Origin: Cellulomonas humilata
GTDB taxonomy: Bacteria > Actinomycetota > Actinomycetes > Actinomycetales > Cellulomonadaceae
Length of the DNA: 64,000 nucleotides
Assembly: GCF_013359775.1 (NCBI RefSeq)
Contig: NZ_JABMCI010000066.1
Location: 124,001 to 188,000, forward strand
Direction: 5' to 3'
Both the position numbers and the translations under genes were made by a program. Below the pieces are notes generated by a model, which did not search any database, had not been told where the DNA came from, and saw only the letters and a list, made by a program, of their open reading frames with translations. Shown in pieces: positions 35,441-44,340 of this stretch (positions within the stretch are counted from its first letter, which is position 1; the number at the start of each line of letters is the position of its first letter).

Positions 35441-37918
35441 CTACTCGTTGTCACCGCCGGTCGACAGCGTCGCCGCCACCTGTCCGGAGTCCGACTGGTC
35501 CTGCGCGTCGGGCCAGACCCAGTCGCGGACCTCGGGCAGGTCGTCGCCGAACGCGCGGGTGTACTCGCGGGCCCGGAGGCGCTCGTCGACCATCTTCTGC
35601 CGCAGGTTGGCCTGGGCCGTGCGCAGGTGCGGCACGTTGTCGATGACGTCGATGACCAGGTGGAACCGGTCGAGGTCGTTGAGCATGACCATGTCGAAGG
35701 GCGTCGTCGTGGTGCCCTCCTCCTTGTAGCCGCGCACGTGGATGTTGGTGTGACCCTTGCGGCGGTACGTGAGCCGGTGGATGAGCCACGGGTACCCGTG
35801 GTAGGCGAAGATCACCGGCTTGTCGTCCGTGAACAGGCCGTCGAACTGCGCGTCCGACAGGCCGTGCGGGTGCTCCCGCGCGTCCTGGAGGCGCATCAGG
35901 TCGACCACGTTGATCACGCGGACCTTAAGGTCGGGCAGCTCGCGGCGCAGGATGTCCGCCGCCGCCAGCACCTCGAGCGTCGGCACGTCGCCGGCGGCAC
36001 CGAGCACGACGTCGGGCTTCTCACCGTGCACCTCCGACCCGGCCCAGTCCCAGATCCCGAGCCCGCGCGTGCAGTGCGCGACGGCCTGGTCCATGGTCAG
36101 GAAGTTCGGGGCCGGCTGCTTGCCCGCCACCACCACGTTGACGTACTGCCGGCTGCGCAGGCAGTGGTCGTACGTGGACAGCAGGGTGTTGGCGTCCGGC
36201 GGCAGGTAGACCCGCACCACCTCGGCCTTCTTGTTGACCACGTGGTCGATGAACCCCGGGTCCTGGTGGCTGAAGCCGTTGTGGTCCTGGCGCCAGACGT
36301 GGCTGGACAGCAGGTAGTTCAGGCTCGCGATGGGCCGGCGCCACGGGATGTCGTCGGTGACCTTCAACCACTTGGCGTGCTGGTTGAACATGGAGTCGAT
36401 GATGTGGATGAACGCCTCGTAGCAGTTGAACAGGCCGTGCCGGCCGGTCAGCAGGTACCCCTCGAGCCAGCCCTGGCACTGGTGCTCGCTGAGCATCTCC
36501 AGCACGCGGCCGGCGCGGGCCAGGTGCTCGTCGACGTCGCCCCCGAAGAACTCGGCGTTCCACTGCTTGTCCGTGGTCTGGAACACCGACTGGAGGCGGT
36601 TCGACGCCGTCTCGTCGGGACCGAAGATCCGGAAGTTGTCGGGGTTGAGCCGGATGACGTCGGTGAGCCAGTCGCCCAGCACGCGCGGCGCCTCGCTCAT
36701 CGAGCCGCCCGGCACCGGCACGTCGACCGCGTACTCCCGGAAGTCCGGCAGGCGCAGGTCCTTGAGCAGCAGGCCGCCGTTGGCGTGCGGGTTGTCGCTC
36801 ATCCGCAGGTGCCCCTGGGGTGCGAGCGAGCGGACGTCGTCGTGCAGCTTCCCGCTCTCGTCGAACAGCTCGTTGATCCGGTACGACTCCAGCCACTTGC
36901 GCAGCACGTCGAGGTGCTCCGGGGTGTCCCGCGCGTTGGCCAGCGGCACCTGGTGCGCCCGCCACGAGCCGGTGGTCTTCTTGCCGTCGATGTAGTCCGG
37001 TCCCGTCCAGCCCTTGGGGGTGCGGAACACGATCATCGGCCACTGCGGGCGCTGCTCGTTGCCGGCGTGCGCGCTGCGCTTGATCTCCGCGATCTCGTCG
37101 AGCACCTCGTCGAGCAGCGTCGCGAACCGGCGGTGGATGTCCTCGTGCGACTCGTCGTCGAAGCCCGCGACGAACATGTGCGGCTTGTGGCCGTACCCGA
37201 CCATCAGCGACGCGAGCTCCTCCTCGGGGATGCGCGCGAGCACCGTCGGGTTGGCGATCTTGTAGCCGTTGAGGTGCAGGATCGGCAGGACGACCCCGTC
37301 GTTCTGGACGTTGACGAACTTGTTCGAGTGCCAGCTGGTGGCCAGCGGTCCGGTCTCCGCCTCGCCGTCGCCGATGACGGTGGCGACCAGCAGGTCGGGG
37401 TTGTCGAACGCGGCCCCGTACGCGTGGCTCAGCGCGTAGCCGAGCTCGCCGCCCTCGTGGATCGAGCCGGGGGTCTCCGGTGCCACGTGGCTGGGGATGC
37501 CGCCGGGGAACGAGAACTGCCGGAACAGCCGGTGGATGCCCTCGCTGTCCTCGGTGATGTCCGAGTAGTACTCCGAGTAGGTGCCGTCGAGGTACGCGCT
37601 GGCCACCAGGCCCGGGCCGCCGTGGCCGGGACCCGTGATGTAGATGGTGGACTGCTCGCGCTCGGCGATCGCGCGGTTCAGGTGCGCGTAGAGGAAGTTC
37701 AGGCCGGGCGTCGTGCCCCAGTGGCCGAGCAGGCGCGGCTTGACGTGGTCGCGCGTCAGCGGCTCGCGCAGCAGCGCGTTGTCCAAGAGGTAGATCTGGC
37801 CCACCGAGAGATAGTTGGCGGCCCGCCACCACTGGTCGATGCGGTTCAGCGTCTCGGCGTCGAGAGCATCACCGCTCCCCGTCCGCCACGTGCCGCGTTC
37901 CGACGTCGTCGTGCTCAT
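35441..37918 (-). CDS. xfp: Phosphoketolase (xylulose-5-P/fructose-6-P)
   Basis: An 825-residue thiamine-diphosphate enzyme that splits xylulose-5-P (and often fructose-6-P) to acetyl-P plus a shorter sugar phosphate. Motifs include [52 protein letters not shown] (ThDP/Mg binding), RTPKGWTGP and [13 protein letters not shown]. The ATG at 37918 with GGGGAG upstream is chosen over a reading that starts 53 codons earlier. With pta and ackA it forms a phosphoketolase shunt. Confidence 0.96.
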   Translation of the reverse strand: MSTTTSERGTWRTGSGDALDAETLNRIDQWWRAANYLSVGQIYLLDNALLREPLTRDHVKPRLLGHWGTTPGLNFLYAHLNRAIAEREQSTIYITGPGHGGPGLVASAYLDGTYSEYYSDITEDSEGIHRLFRQFSFPGGIPSHVAPETPGSIHEGGELGYALSHAYGAAFDNPDLLVATVIGDGEAETGPLATSWHSNKFVNVQNDGVVLPILHLNGYKIANPTVLARIPEEELASLMVGYGHKPHMFVAGFDDESHEDIHRRFATLLDEVLDEIAEIKRSAHAGNEQRPQWPMIVFRTPKGWTGPDYIDGKKTTGSWRAHQVPLANARDTPEHLDVLRKWLESYRINELFDESGKLHDDVRSLAPQGHLRMSDNPHANGGLLLKDLRLPDFREYAVDVPVPGGSMSEAPRVLGDWLTDVIRLNPDNFRIFGPDETASNRLQSVFQTTDKQWNAEFFGGDVDEHLARAGRVLEMLSEHQCQGWLEGYLLTGRHGLFNCYEAFIHIIDSMFNQHAKWLKVTDDIPWRRPIASLNYLLSSHVWRQDHNGFSHQDPGFIDHVVNKKAEVVRVYLPPDANTLLSTYDHCLRSRQYVNVVVAGKQPAPNFLTMDQAVAHCTRGLGIWDWAGSEVHGEKPDVVLGAAGDVPTLEVLAAADILRRELPDLKVRVINVVDLMRLQDAREHPHGLSDAQFDGLFTDDKPVIFAYHGYPWLIHRLTYRRKGHTNIHVRGYKEEGTTTTPFDMVMLNDLDRFHLVIDVIDNVPHLRTAQANLRQKMVDERLRAREYTRAFGDDLPEVRDWVWPDAQDQSDSGQVAATLSTGGDNE

Positions 37919-37988
37919 GCGCGCTCCCCAGTCGTCGTTCCGGCGATCACGCCGGTCCGGTGTCAGCCTGTCGTCGGACCCCGTCGCG

Positions 37989-38012
37989 ACCGGAGGACCT
38001 AGGTCCTCCGGT
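37989..38012. promoter_or_regulatory. 24-bp perfect palindrome upstream of xfp
   Basis: A perfect inverted repeat centred on CCTAGG lies 71-94 bases before the xfp ATG. It may be an operator or form a stem in the mRNA leader. No other copy was noticed in the window. Confidence 0.6.
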
Positions 38013-38027
38013 TGCTGCGCGGGTCTA

Positions 38028-38040
38028 GTTGTCATACAAC
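38028..38040. promoter_or_regulatory. GTTGT-CAT-ACAAC operator-like site upstream of xfp
   Basis: A perfect 5-3-5 palindrome of the TTGT-N3-ACAA type, the half-site pattern of many FadR-branch GntR regulators, 110 bases before xfp. No GntR gene is adjacent. Confidence 0.5.
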
Positions 38041-38196
38041 CGCACTCCGCCGTCCGGCGCAGGAGGGGCCGGTGCACGGAACCGGAACGTCTGGTGGCCG
38101 GCCGGGCACACGGGTGTGCAGGTCAGCGGGGTCGTAGGCCCCTGTGCACGGGGTCCCCGGGCGCGGTCGGGCCGTCCCTGCGAGGTACCGTGAGGG

Positions 38197-39138
38197 GTGA
38201 CCGAACAGCGCCCCGCAGCCGTCGCGCACGACCGCGCGGCACGGTCGGCGGCAGGCAGTGACGATGGTCACGGTCGCCCGCTCGGGCGCGGCGTCGGGGT
38301 GGAGGGCGGTTCACCGTCCGGCGCGCTGTCGGCGTGGTCGCAGGCCGAGCGACGCCCGCCGACGACGATGCTGCGCGCCGCGGTCCGGCCGCGCATGCTC
38401 CTGCTCCTCGTCCTCCTGCTCGCCGCCGCCGCACTCTGCGCCCGGCTGGGTGCGTGGCAGCTGGACCGCGCGCAGGTGCACGGCACTGCCGCCGCGGAAC
38501 GGCTGACCGCCGAGCTCGTCGCCGCGCCCGCGGTCCCGCTCGACGACGTGCTGGCCCCGCAGACCACGTTCACCGGCGACCTCGTGGGCCGCAAGGTGTC
38601 CGTGACCGGCACCTACGACCCCGCCGGCCAGCTGCTGGTGACCGGCCGTGCGCACGACGGGACCACCGGGCTGCTCGTCCTGACGCCGCTGACGACCACC
38701 GGCGGCGCCGTGCTGCCGGTGGCGCGCGGCTGGGTCCCGACCCCCGCCGACGCCGACGAGCCGCCCGCCGGACCGGTCGAGGTGACCGGCTACCTCCAGG
38801 CGTCCGAGCAGGCCGGAACCGGGGTGGCCGACGGCAGGACCGACGCGATCAGCTCCGCCGAGCTGCTCAACTCCTGGGGCGGGCCGATCTACACCGGGTA
38901 CCTCGTGGTCTCGTCGTCCGACCCGGCACAGGCCGGCACGGTGGCGCTGCTGGACCCGCCGACGAAGCCGGGCGCCGGGCTGAACATCCAGAACCTCGCC
39001 TACGCCGCGCAGTGGTGGATCTTCGGCGCGTTCGCGGTGCTGCTGTGGCTCCGGCTCGTGCGCGACGAGGCCCGCGGCGCCGGCCCGGAGCAGGACGAGC
39101 CCGTCACCCCGGCGGAGGACGGCGCCGCAGCTGCTTGA
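38197..39138 (+). CDS. SURF1 family cytochrome oxidase assembly protein
   Basis: SURF1 aids heme a insertion into cytochrome c oxidase. The core has an N-terminal helix (RMLLLLVLLLAAAALCARLGAWQLDRAQ), a periplasmic-side domain (FTGDLVGRKVSVTGTYDPAGQLLV, VLPVARGWVP) and a C-terminal helix (YAAQWWIFGAFAVLLWLRLVRDE). The GTG at 38197 has TACCGT 5 bases upstream, but the first 57 residues are low-complexity with poorer third-position G+C, so an ATG at 38368 (MLRAAVRPRM) is a serious alternative. The 3' end overlaps arfB by 35 bases. Confidence 0.8.
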   Translation: MTEQRPAAVAHDRAARSAAGSDDGHGRPLGRGVGVEGGSPSGALSAWSQAERRPPTTMLRAAVRPRMLLLLVLLLAAAALCARLGAWQLDRAQVHGTAAAERLTAELVAAPAVPLDDVLAPQTTFTGDLVGRKVSVTGTYDPAGQLLVTGRAHDGTTGLLVLTPLTTTGGAVLPVARGWVPTPADADEPPAGPVEVTGYLQASEQAGTGVADGRTDAISSAELLNSWGGPIYTGYLVVSSSDPAQAGTVALLDPPTKPGAGLNIQNLAYAAQWWIFGAFAVLLWLRLVRDEARGAGPEQDEPVTPAEDGAAAA

Positions 39139-39532
39139 CCGCCCGGCGCTTCTGCTCGCCCTGGACCCGGCGCACCTGGGAGCCCCGGCTCGGTCGGGTG
39201 TCGCGGCGCGTCGGTCCCGGGGGAGCGAGGGCGTCGTCGAGCAGCGCCTGCGCGCGGGTGAGCGCGGCCTCGCGGTTGCGCAGCTGGGACCGGTACTCCT
39301 GGGCGCTCAGGGTGAGCGTCGAGCCGCGCAGCCGGCCCGCCAGCCGCGCCAGGACCCGGTCCTGCTGCGTCGGGCTGGTCCACGCGATCCGCGCCAGGTC
39401 GACCGTGAGCTCGACGCGGGAGTCGGTGGTGTTCACCGACTGACCGCCCGGCCCGCTGGACCGCGAGAAGCGCCACGCGAGGGCGTCGTCCGGAACGACG
39501 ACACCCCCGCGCAGCACCAGTGGACCGGTCAT
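39104..39532 (-). CDS. arfB: Alternative ribosome-rescue factor / peptidyl-tRNA hydrolase ArfB
   Basis: A 142-residue release-factor-like hydrolase. GGQ at residues 29-31 (SSGPGGQSVNTTDSRVEL) enters the peptidyl transferase centre; the basic C-terminal tail (VRRVQGEQKRRAVKQLRRR) fills the empty mRNA channel, typical of ArfB/YaeJ. It follows the ABC transporter pair by one base, so it is the third gene of that operon. Confidence 0.92.
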   Translation of the reverse strand: MTGPLVLRGGVVVPDDALAWRFSRSSGPGGQSVNTTDSRVELTVDLARIAWTSPTQQDRVLARLAGRLRGSTLTLSAQEYRSQLRNREAALTRAQALLDDALAPPGPTRRDTRPSRGSQVRRVQGEQKRRAVKQLRRRPPPG

Positions 39533-39533
39533 G

Positions 39534-41267
39534 TCACTCGTGCTGCCACGAGTGCCACAGGGCCGCGTAGTCGCCGCCGGCCGCCACCAGCTCGTCGTGC
39601 GGACCGATCTCGGTGATCCGCCCGCCGTCGACGACCGCCACCCGGTCCGCGTCGTGCGCGGTGTGCAGCCGGTGCGCGATCGCGACGACCGTGCGGCCCG
39701 CGAGGACCGCCGACAGCGACCGCTCCAGGTGCCTCGCAGCACGCGGGTCGAGCAGCGAGGTGGCCTCGTCGAGCACCAGCGTGTGCGGGTCGAGGAGCAC
39801 CAGCCGGGCCAGCGCGATCTGCTGCGCCTGCGCCGGCGTGAGCGCGGCACCGCCGGAGCCGACCTCGGTGTCGAGGCCCTGGGGCAGCGCCTGCACCCAC
39901 TCCCAGGCGTCGACCGCGCGCAGGGCACGCTCGAGCGCGGGCGCGTCGGCGTCCACCTGGGCCAGGCGCAGGTTGTCGGCCACCGACCCGACGAACACGT
40001 GGTGCTCCTGGGTGACCAGGGCGACGTGCCCGCGCAGCTCCTCCAGCGGCAGGTCGATCAGCGGCACCCCGCCGACCGTCACCGTGCCCCCGCTCGGCGG
40101 GTGGATGCCGGCGAGCATGCGTCCGAGCGTCGACTTGCCCGCACCGGACGGCCCGACGACCGCCAGCCGCTCCCCGGCCGCGAGGTCGAGGTGGATCCCG
40201 TGCAGCACGTTGTGGCCCTCGCGGTACGCGTACTCCAGGTCCCGGGCGGCGATGTCCTCGTCGACCGGCGTCCCGTCGCGGGACTGACGGTCCGGCTCGA
40301 CCAGCTGGACGCCGACGATGCGCGCGAGCGACGTGGCCGCCACCTGGATCTCGTCGATCCAGAAGATCAGCTCCCAGACGGGACCCGTGATCTGGTACGT
40401 GTACAGGACGATCGTGGTCACGGCGCCGACCGAGACGTGGCCCTGCGAGGCCAGGTAGCCGCCCCAGAACAGCACCGCGGCGGGCGCGAGGACGAACGTG
40501 AGGTCGATGCCCGGGAACAGGATGGTGCGCAGCCGCAGCGTCGCCCGCTCCGCGTCGAACGCCTCCGCCAGGTCCTCGTCCACCCGTCGCATCCGGCGCG
40601 CGCCGAGCCGGAGGGCGTCGACCGTGCGGGCACCCTCGACCGACTCCGTGATCGTGCCGTTGAGCACCGCGTACGCCGCCGACTCGCGCTGGTACGCGGG
40701 CGCGGCGCGCTTGAGGTACCAGCGCACGATGATCAGCAGCGTCGGCACGCCCAGGAACATGGCGAGCGAGACGACCGGCGACAGGAGCAGGCACGCCACG
40801 ATCGTCAGCGAGATGGTGACCACCGCGACGATCACGCGCGGCACACCGAACCGCACGGCGTGCTGGAGCTTGTTCACGTCGTTGGTGGTGCGCGCGACGA
40901 GGTCGCCCGTGCCCGCGCGCTCCACGACCGACAGCGGGAGGGCCGTGACCTTCTCGATGAACTCCTCGCGCAGCTCGGCGAAGACCTCCTCACCGAAGAT
41001 CATCGACGAGCGCTGCGCGAACCGGATGAGCACCGTCTGCGCCAGCACGGCCGCCGCCCCGACGGCGATGAGCGTGTTGACGTACCCGACGGTGGTGCCG
41101 GCGGTGACGGCGTCGATGAGCATGCCGAGCAGCCACGGCCCGGCCAGGCCCGCCGTCGCCGCCAGCGTGTGCAGGACGGCGATGAGCGTCAACGGCCGCT
41201 TGTGCTTGCGGAACAGGAGGGCGGCGTAGGCCCGGACCGTCGCCGAGTCCGCGATGGGAAGCTTCAT
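39534..41267 (-). CDS. ABC exporter half-transporter with intact Walker motifs but degenerate signature
   Basis: A 577-residue permease-ATPase fusion: six-helix exporter domain (about 1-310) and NBD (335-570). Walker A GPSGAGKST (Lys378), Q-loop VTQEHHVF, Walker B LVLDEATS and H-loop IAHRL are intact, but the signature LSGGQ is replaced by LTPAQ (about residue 475). This complements the defects of the partner gene, with which it overlaps by ATGA. The two make a heterodimeric multidrug/lipid-type exporter; substrate unknown. Confidence 0.88.
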   Translation of the reverse strand: MKLPIADSATVRAYAALLFRKHKRPLTLIAVLHTLAATAGLAGPWLLGMLIDAVTAGTTVGYVNTLIAVGAAAVLAQTVLIRFAQRSSMIFGEEVFAELREEFIEKVTALPLSVVERAGTGDLVARTTNDVNKLQHAVRFGVPRVIVAVVTISLTIVACLLLSPVVSLAMFLGVPTLLIIVRWYLKRAAPAYQRESAAYAVLNGTITESVEGARTVDALRLGARRMRRVDEDLAEAFDAERATLRLRTILFPGIDLTFVLAPAAVLFWGGYLASQGHVSVGAVTTIVLYTYQITGPVWELIFWIDEIQVAATSLARIVGVQLVEPDRQSRDGTPVDEDIAARDLEYAYREGHNVLHGIHLDLAAGERLAVVGPSGAGKSTLGRMLAGIHPPSGGTVTVGGVPLIDLPLEELRGHVALVTQEHHVFVGSVADNLRLAQVDADAPALERALRAVDAWEWVQALPQGLDTEVGSGGAALTPAQAQQIALARLVLLDPHTLVLDEATSLLDPRAARHLERSLSAVLAGRTVVAIAHRLHTAHDADRVAVVDGGRITEIGPHDELVAAGGDYAALWHSWQHE

Positions 41268-43111
41268 GACTGTCCTCCTCTGGTCTCTCCGGCCGACTGG
41301 GCGGCCATCAGCTCCTGGTGCAGCCGCTCGTCCTCCGCCAGGTCCTCGACGGAGCGGAAGTCCTGCGACTCCTCGTCCATGCGCCGGCCCACGACCGCGC
41401 GGTACGCCCGCGCGACCGCGAGGTCACCGGCGCCATGCGTGAGCAGGTCGTCGTGCGTGCCGCGGGCGCGGATGACGCCGTCCTGCACGAACGCGACCTC
41501 GTCCACGTGGTCCAGCACCAGCGGGCTCGCCGTCACGACGAGCGTGGTGCGGCCCCGCCGCACGTCGGCGAGTCGTGCGGCGATCCGCGCCTCGGTGTGG
41601 GCGTCGACCGCGCTGGTCGGCTCCACGAGCACCAGGATCTCCGGGTCGATGAGCAGGGCGCGGGCGAGCGCGACGCGCTGGCGCTGACCGCCGGACAGCG
41701 AGCGACCCTTCTCGGGCAGGTCGCCGGCGAGGCCGTCGGGCACCGAGTCGAGCACGTCCTGCGCGTCGGCCGTGGCGATCACCCGCAGCAGGTCGTCCTC
41801 GGTGGCGGAGCCGCGCACGTCGAGCTCCACCTCCAGCCGGCCGGAGAACAGGTGGGGGGTGGCCTCTGCGACCACGATGCGCTCGCGGACCACGTCCTTG
41901 TCCAGCTCCGAGAGCAGCACCCCGCCCAGGCGCACCGGGGTGTCCTTCTCGGCGTCGTCGTCGAACCGGCCGAGCCGCGTGGCGATGCGCGCGGACTCGT
42001 CGGGGTCGGCGCTCACCAGTGCGACCACCCGACCGGGCTCGAGCCGCAGGTCGCTGACCTCGTCGACCAGCGGCGCGTGCCGCTCGGGAGAGTCGGCCGT
42101 GCCGGGCGTCGCGCCGGTGGCCGGGACCACCTGGAGCACCTTGACCACCTTGGTGGCGCCGATGTGCGCGCGCGTCGCCGCCTGGAGCATCTGCGTGGCG
42201 TTCTGCACGGGCCACGACAGGAACGCGGCGAACCCGTACGTGGACACCAGCTGGCCGGGCGTGATGGTGCCGGCCAGCGCCATGTGCGCGCCGAGCCAGA
42301 TGAGTGTGATGACGAACGCACCCGGGAGCAGCACCTGGAGCGCGTCGAGGATCGACTGCGTCTTGGCCACCTCGACCCCGCGGCGTCGCGTCTCCTGCGA
42401 CTGCGCGCGGTAGCGGCCGGTGAAGACCTCCTCGCCGCCGATGCCACGCAGGATCCGCAGGCCCGACACCGTGTCGGAGCCCAGCGTGGTCAGCCGGCCG
42501 GACGCCTCACGCTGCGCCGCCTGGCGTCGCGACAGCGGCTTGACCAGCAGGCCGAGGATCGCCGCGACCGTCGGCAGCCCGAGGACGACGACGAGCCCGA
42601 GCGGCACCGAGACGCGGAGCATGAGCACCGCGACGATCCCGTACGCCACGAGGCTGCCGAGGAAGTGGGCGGCCATCGCGAACACCTCGCCGATGCGCAG
42701 CGCGTCGTTGGCGACGGCCGAGACGACCTCACCGGTCGGCAGCTCCTTGGTGATGGTGTGGCCGGAGCGTGCGACGGTCCGGCCGACCAGCTGCGAGGAG
42801 GTGAAGGCGGCCCGGAGCCAGTTGTTGACGTCGTACCGGTGCCCGATGGCCGACGCCGTGATGATCACCGCGCCGAGCGCCAGGAGGGTGCCGCACGCCC
42901 GCCACAGGTCGGGGCCGAAGCCGCTGTCCAGCCCGTCGTCGATGGCACGGCCGACGACGTACGGGGTGAAGGCCTGGCACGCGAACATGGTGATGCCGAG
43001 GCCGACGGCGGTCAGGAGGATGCCCCACTGCCGACGCGCCAGCCACCAGAGCAGCGCGGTAGGCCCGCTCAGAGGCGGGGTACCGGGGTCGTCGAGGGGG
43101 AGAGAACGCAC
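41264..43111 (-). CDS. ABC exporter half-transporter with intact signature but lost Walker A/B
   Basis: A 615-residue partner. The exporter domain (about 25-330) precedes an NBD in which the P-loop reads SADPDESAR (no GKS/T lysine), Walker B reads LVLVEPTSAVD (Asp lost) and the H-loop histidine is missing (TASPL), while LSGGQRQRVALARALL is perfect. It can supply only the signature half of an ATP site. GTG at 43111 is chosen because TAACGT (43125-43120) overlaps the upstream TTG candidate at 43120. Confidence 0.85.
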   Translation of the reverse strand: MRSLPLDDPGTPPLSGPTALLWWLARRQWGILLTAVGLGITMFACQAFTPYVVGRAIDDGLDSGFGPDLWRACGTLLALGAVIITASAIGHRYDVNNWLRAAFTSSQLVGRTVARSGHTITKELPTGEVVSAVANDALRIGEVFAMAAHFLGSLVAYGIVAVLMLRVSVPLGLVVVLGLPTVAAILGLLVKPLSRRQAAQREASGRLTTLGSDTVSGLRILRGIGGEEVFTGRYRAQSQETRRRGVEVAKTQSILDALQVLLPGAFVITLIWLGAHMALAGTITPGQLVSTYGFAAFLSWPVQNATQMLQAATRAHIGATKVVKVLQVVPATGATPGTADSPERHAPLVDEVSDLRLEPGRVVALVSADPDESARIATRLGRFDDDAEKDTPVRLGGVLLSELDKDVVRERIVVAEATPHLFSGRLEVELDVRGSATEDDLLRVIATADAQDVLDSVPDGLAGDLPEKGRSLSGGQRQRVALARALLIDPEILVLVEPTSAVDAHTEARIAARLADVRRGRTTLVVTASPLVLDHVDEVAFVQDGVIRARGTHDDLLTHGAGDLAVARAYRAVVGRRMDEESQDFRSVEDLAEDERLHQELMAAQSAGETRGGQS

Positions 43112-43183
43112 GAGCGGCAACGTTACGTGCCGGTACTGACACGGGTCGCCTCGTTTTCGGCGAGCGGCCAGCGGCCAGTGGCC

Positions 43184-43207
43184 GGCGGTCAGCAGTTGGC
43201 GGTCAGC
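43184..43207. repeat. Direct repeat GGCGGTCAGC x2
   Basis: Two identical 10-base copies (43184-43193, 43198-43207) separated by AGTT. The second covers the stop codon of the adjacent membrane protein gene. Nearby GCGGCCA repeats suggest a small slippage-prone patch. Confidence 0.5.
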
Positions 43208-43619
43208 CCGTGTAGCCGAGGGACTGGTTGCTCCGGGCCGCCGCGTGGCTGGTCACGACGCAGCTGGCCGCGCCGACCGCCATCCACAGGGCGAGGTCGA
43301 CGACCCAGGCGGCGGGCAACGGGGTGAACGCCCCCGCGACGAGGGCGTCGCCCCGCCAGGCGAACGGGTTGACCAGGTAGCCCACGAGCACGCCGGCCAC
43401 GGCCCACGTACGCAGCCGCGCCCGGTGCGCCTGGAGCAGCTCCTGGCGCAGCGCCCACCAGGGGACGAGCACGAGGACGACGAGCACGAGCACGGTCCGC
43501 ACGGCGGTCCCGGCGGCGCCGTCGACGGTGGCGTCGGTGACCCAGGCGCCGAGCAGGGCCGCGGCGATCGCTCCGGCGGCGGTGCCGATCGCGATCCGAG
43601 CGGTGAGTGCAGCACGCAT
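43203..43619 (-). CDS. Small membrane protein, paralog of the one at 58635-59057
   Basis: A 138-residue protein with about four hydrophobic helices; no known domain recognised. It aligns along its length with the 140-residue protein encoded at 58635-59057: shared features are AVRTxLVxLVLVLxP, LVLGYL(V/L)(N/D)P and VVDL.LW. The two paralogs flank the Tad pilus island on the same strand. TGGGYCC motifs lie in its upstream region, as in other intergenic spaces of the island. Confidence 0.65.
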   Translation of the reverse strand: MRAALTARIAIGTAAGAIAAALLGAWVTDATVDGAAGTAVRTVLVLVVLVLVPWWALRQELLQAHRARLRTWAVAGVLVGYLVNPFAWRGDALVAGAFTPLPAAWVVDLALWMAVGAASCVVTSHAAARSNQSLGYTG

Positions 43620-43687
43620 CCGTGGACCTCCCGGCGTCGATGTCCCCCTGCGCCTTCCATGGTGCGGGTGAAGTCCTGACGCGTGCG

Positions 43688-43780
43688 TGGGCCCCCCGGC
43701 TCATCCCGGCCGGGCCCCTGTACCCGCCCTCCTCCACCCGGCGGACCCACCCGCCCGGCACAGGTGGGCACCGTGGGCCC
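43688..43780. promoter_or_regulatory. TGGGYCC motif cluster, left edge of Tad island
   Basis: TGGGCCC at 43688-43694 and 43774-43780, and the reverse form CGGACCCA at 43742-43749, in the 201-base space between two minus-strand genes. Related clusters occur at 52.9, 55.9 and 59.1 kb. Confidence 0.35.
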
Positions 43781-43820
43781 GGGCCGTCACGCCGCGTCCG
43801 GCCGACGATGGAGGAGTGCC

Positions 43821-44186
43821 TCAGGACCCCTGCGTGACGGTCGACGACCCTCGTGCCACCACGCTGCCCGGGTGCAGGCCCCACCGCTCGAAGCTCCCCC
43901 GCGGGGCCTCCACGACCGCAACGACGCCCCGACGGGGCCAGGTCAGGCCCCACGGACGCAGCACCAGGGTGTGCGTCACGACCCCGGACCCGTCGAGCAG
44001 GGCGACGTCGAGGGCCACCCGCATGCCGACGCCGTGGACGGAGCTCTCGGGCTCGAGCCAGAGCGCCTCGGGCAGCTCCGTGCGTCCCAGGAGCCCGCGG
44101 AGCCGCGCTCGCCAGGTGTCCGCGACCTCGACGGTGGCCACTGTCGAACCGTTCACCATCAAGAGTGAGCGGGTGAGCACAGCCAT
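43821..44186 (-). CDS. DUF192 domain protein
   Basis: A 121-residue protein of the DUF192 family: LRGLLGR, a central HGVGMRVALDVALLDGSG strand pair (usually HTFGMRFPIDVVFLD) and a C-terminal VEAPRGSFERWGLHPG. Function of the family is unknown; in actinobacteria it is often found next to Tad pilus genes. The ATG at 44186 follows GGGGGAGGT; an upstream start would add 15 unlike residues. Divergent from the main Tad operon. Confidence 0.8.
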   Translation of the reverse strand: MAVLTRSLLMVNGSTVATVEVADTWRARLRGLLGRTELPEALWLEPESSVHGVGMRVALDVALLDGSGVVTHTLVLRPWGLTWPRRGVVAVVEAPRGSFERWGLHPGSVVARGSSTVTQGS

Positions 44187-44340
44187 GGACCTCCCCCTAT
44201 CATTTGCGTGGTTCGTCGCCCCCGGCACCAATTCCGGGCACGGGTGGCGGCCATCGTCCCAGGGGATCGCCCACAGCAGATCCTCGTCGCGGGCGTCGAC
44301 CGCTCGATCCGGGGCCTATGACAGGGGGAGCTCCCGACCG

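Noticed and set aside
35378..38002. 874-codon plus-strand frame opposite phosphoketolase
   Set aside because: Val/Arg/His-rich shadow of xfp; no start context or homology.
43118..43120. TTG start for the upstream ABC gene
   Set aside because: It overlaps the last base of a TAACGT -10 hexamer; the GTG at 43111 fits the leaderless spacing better.
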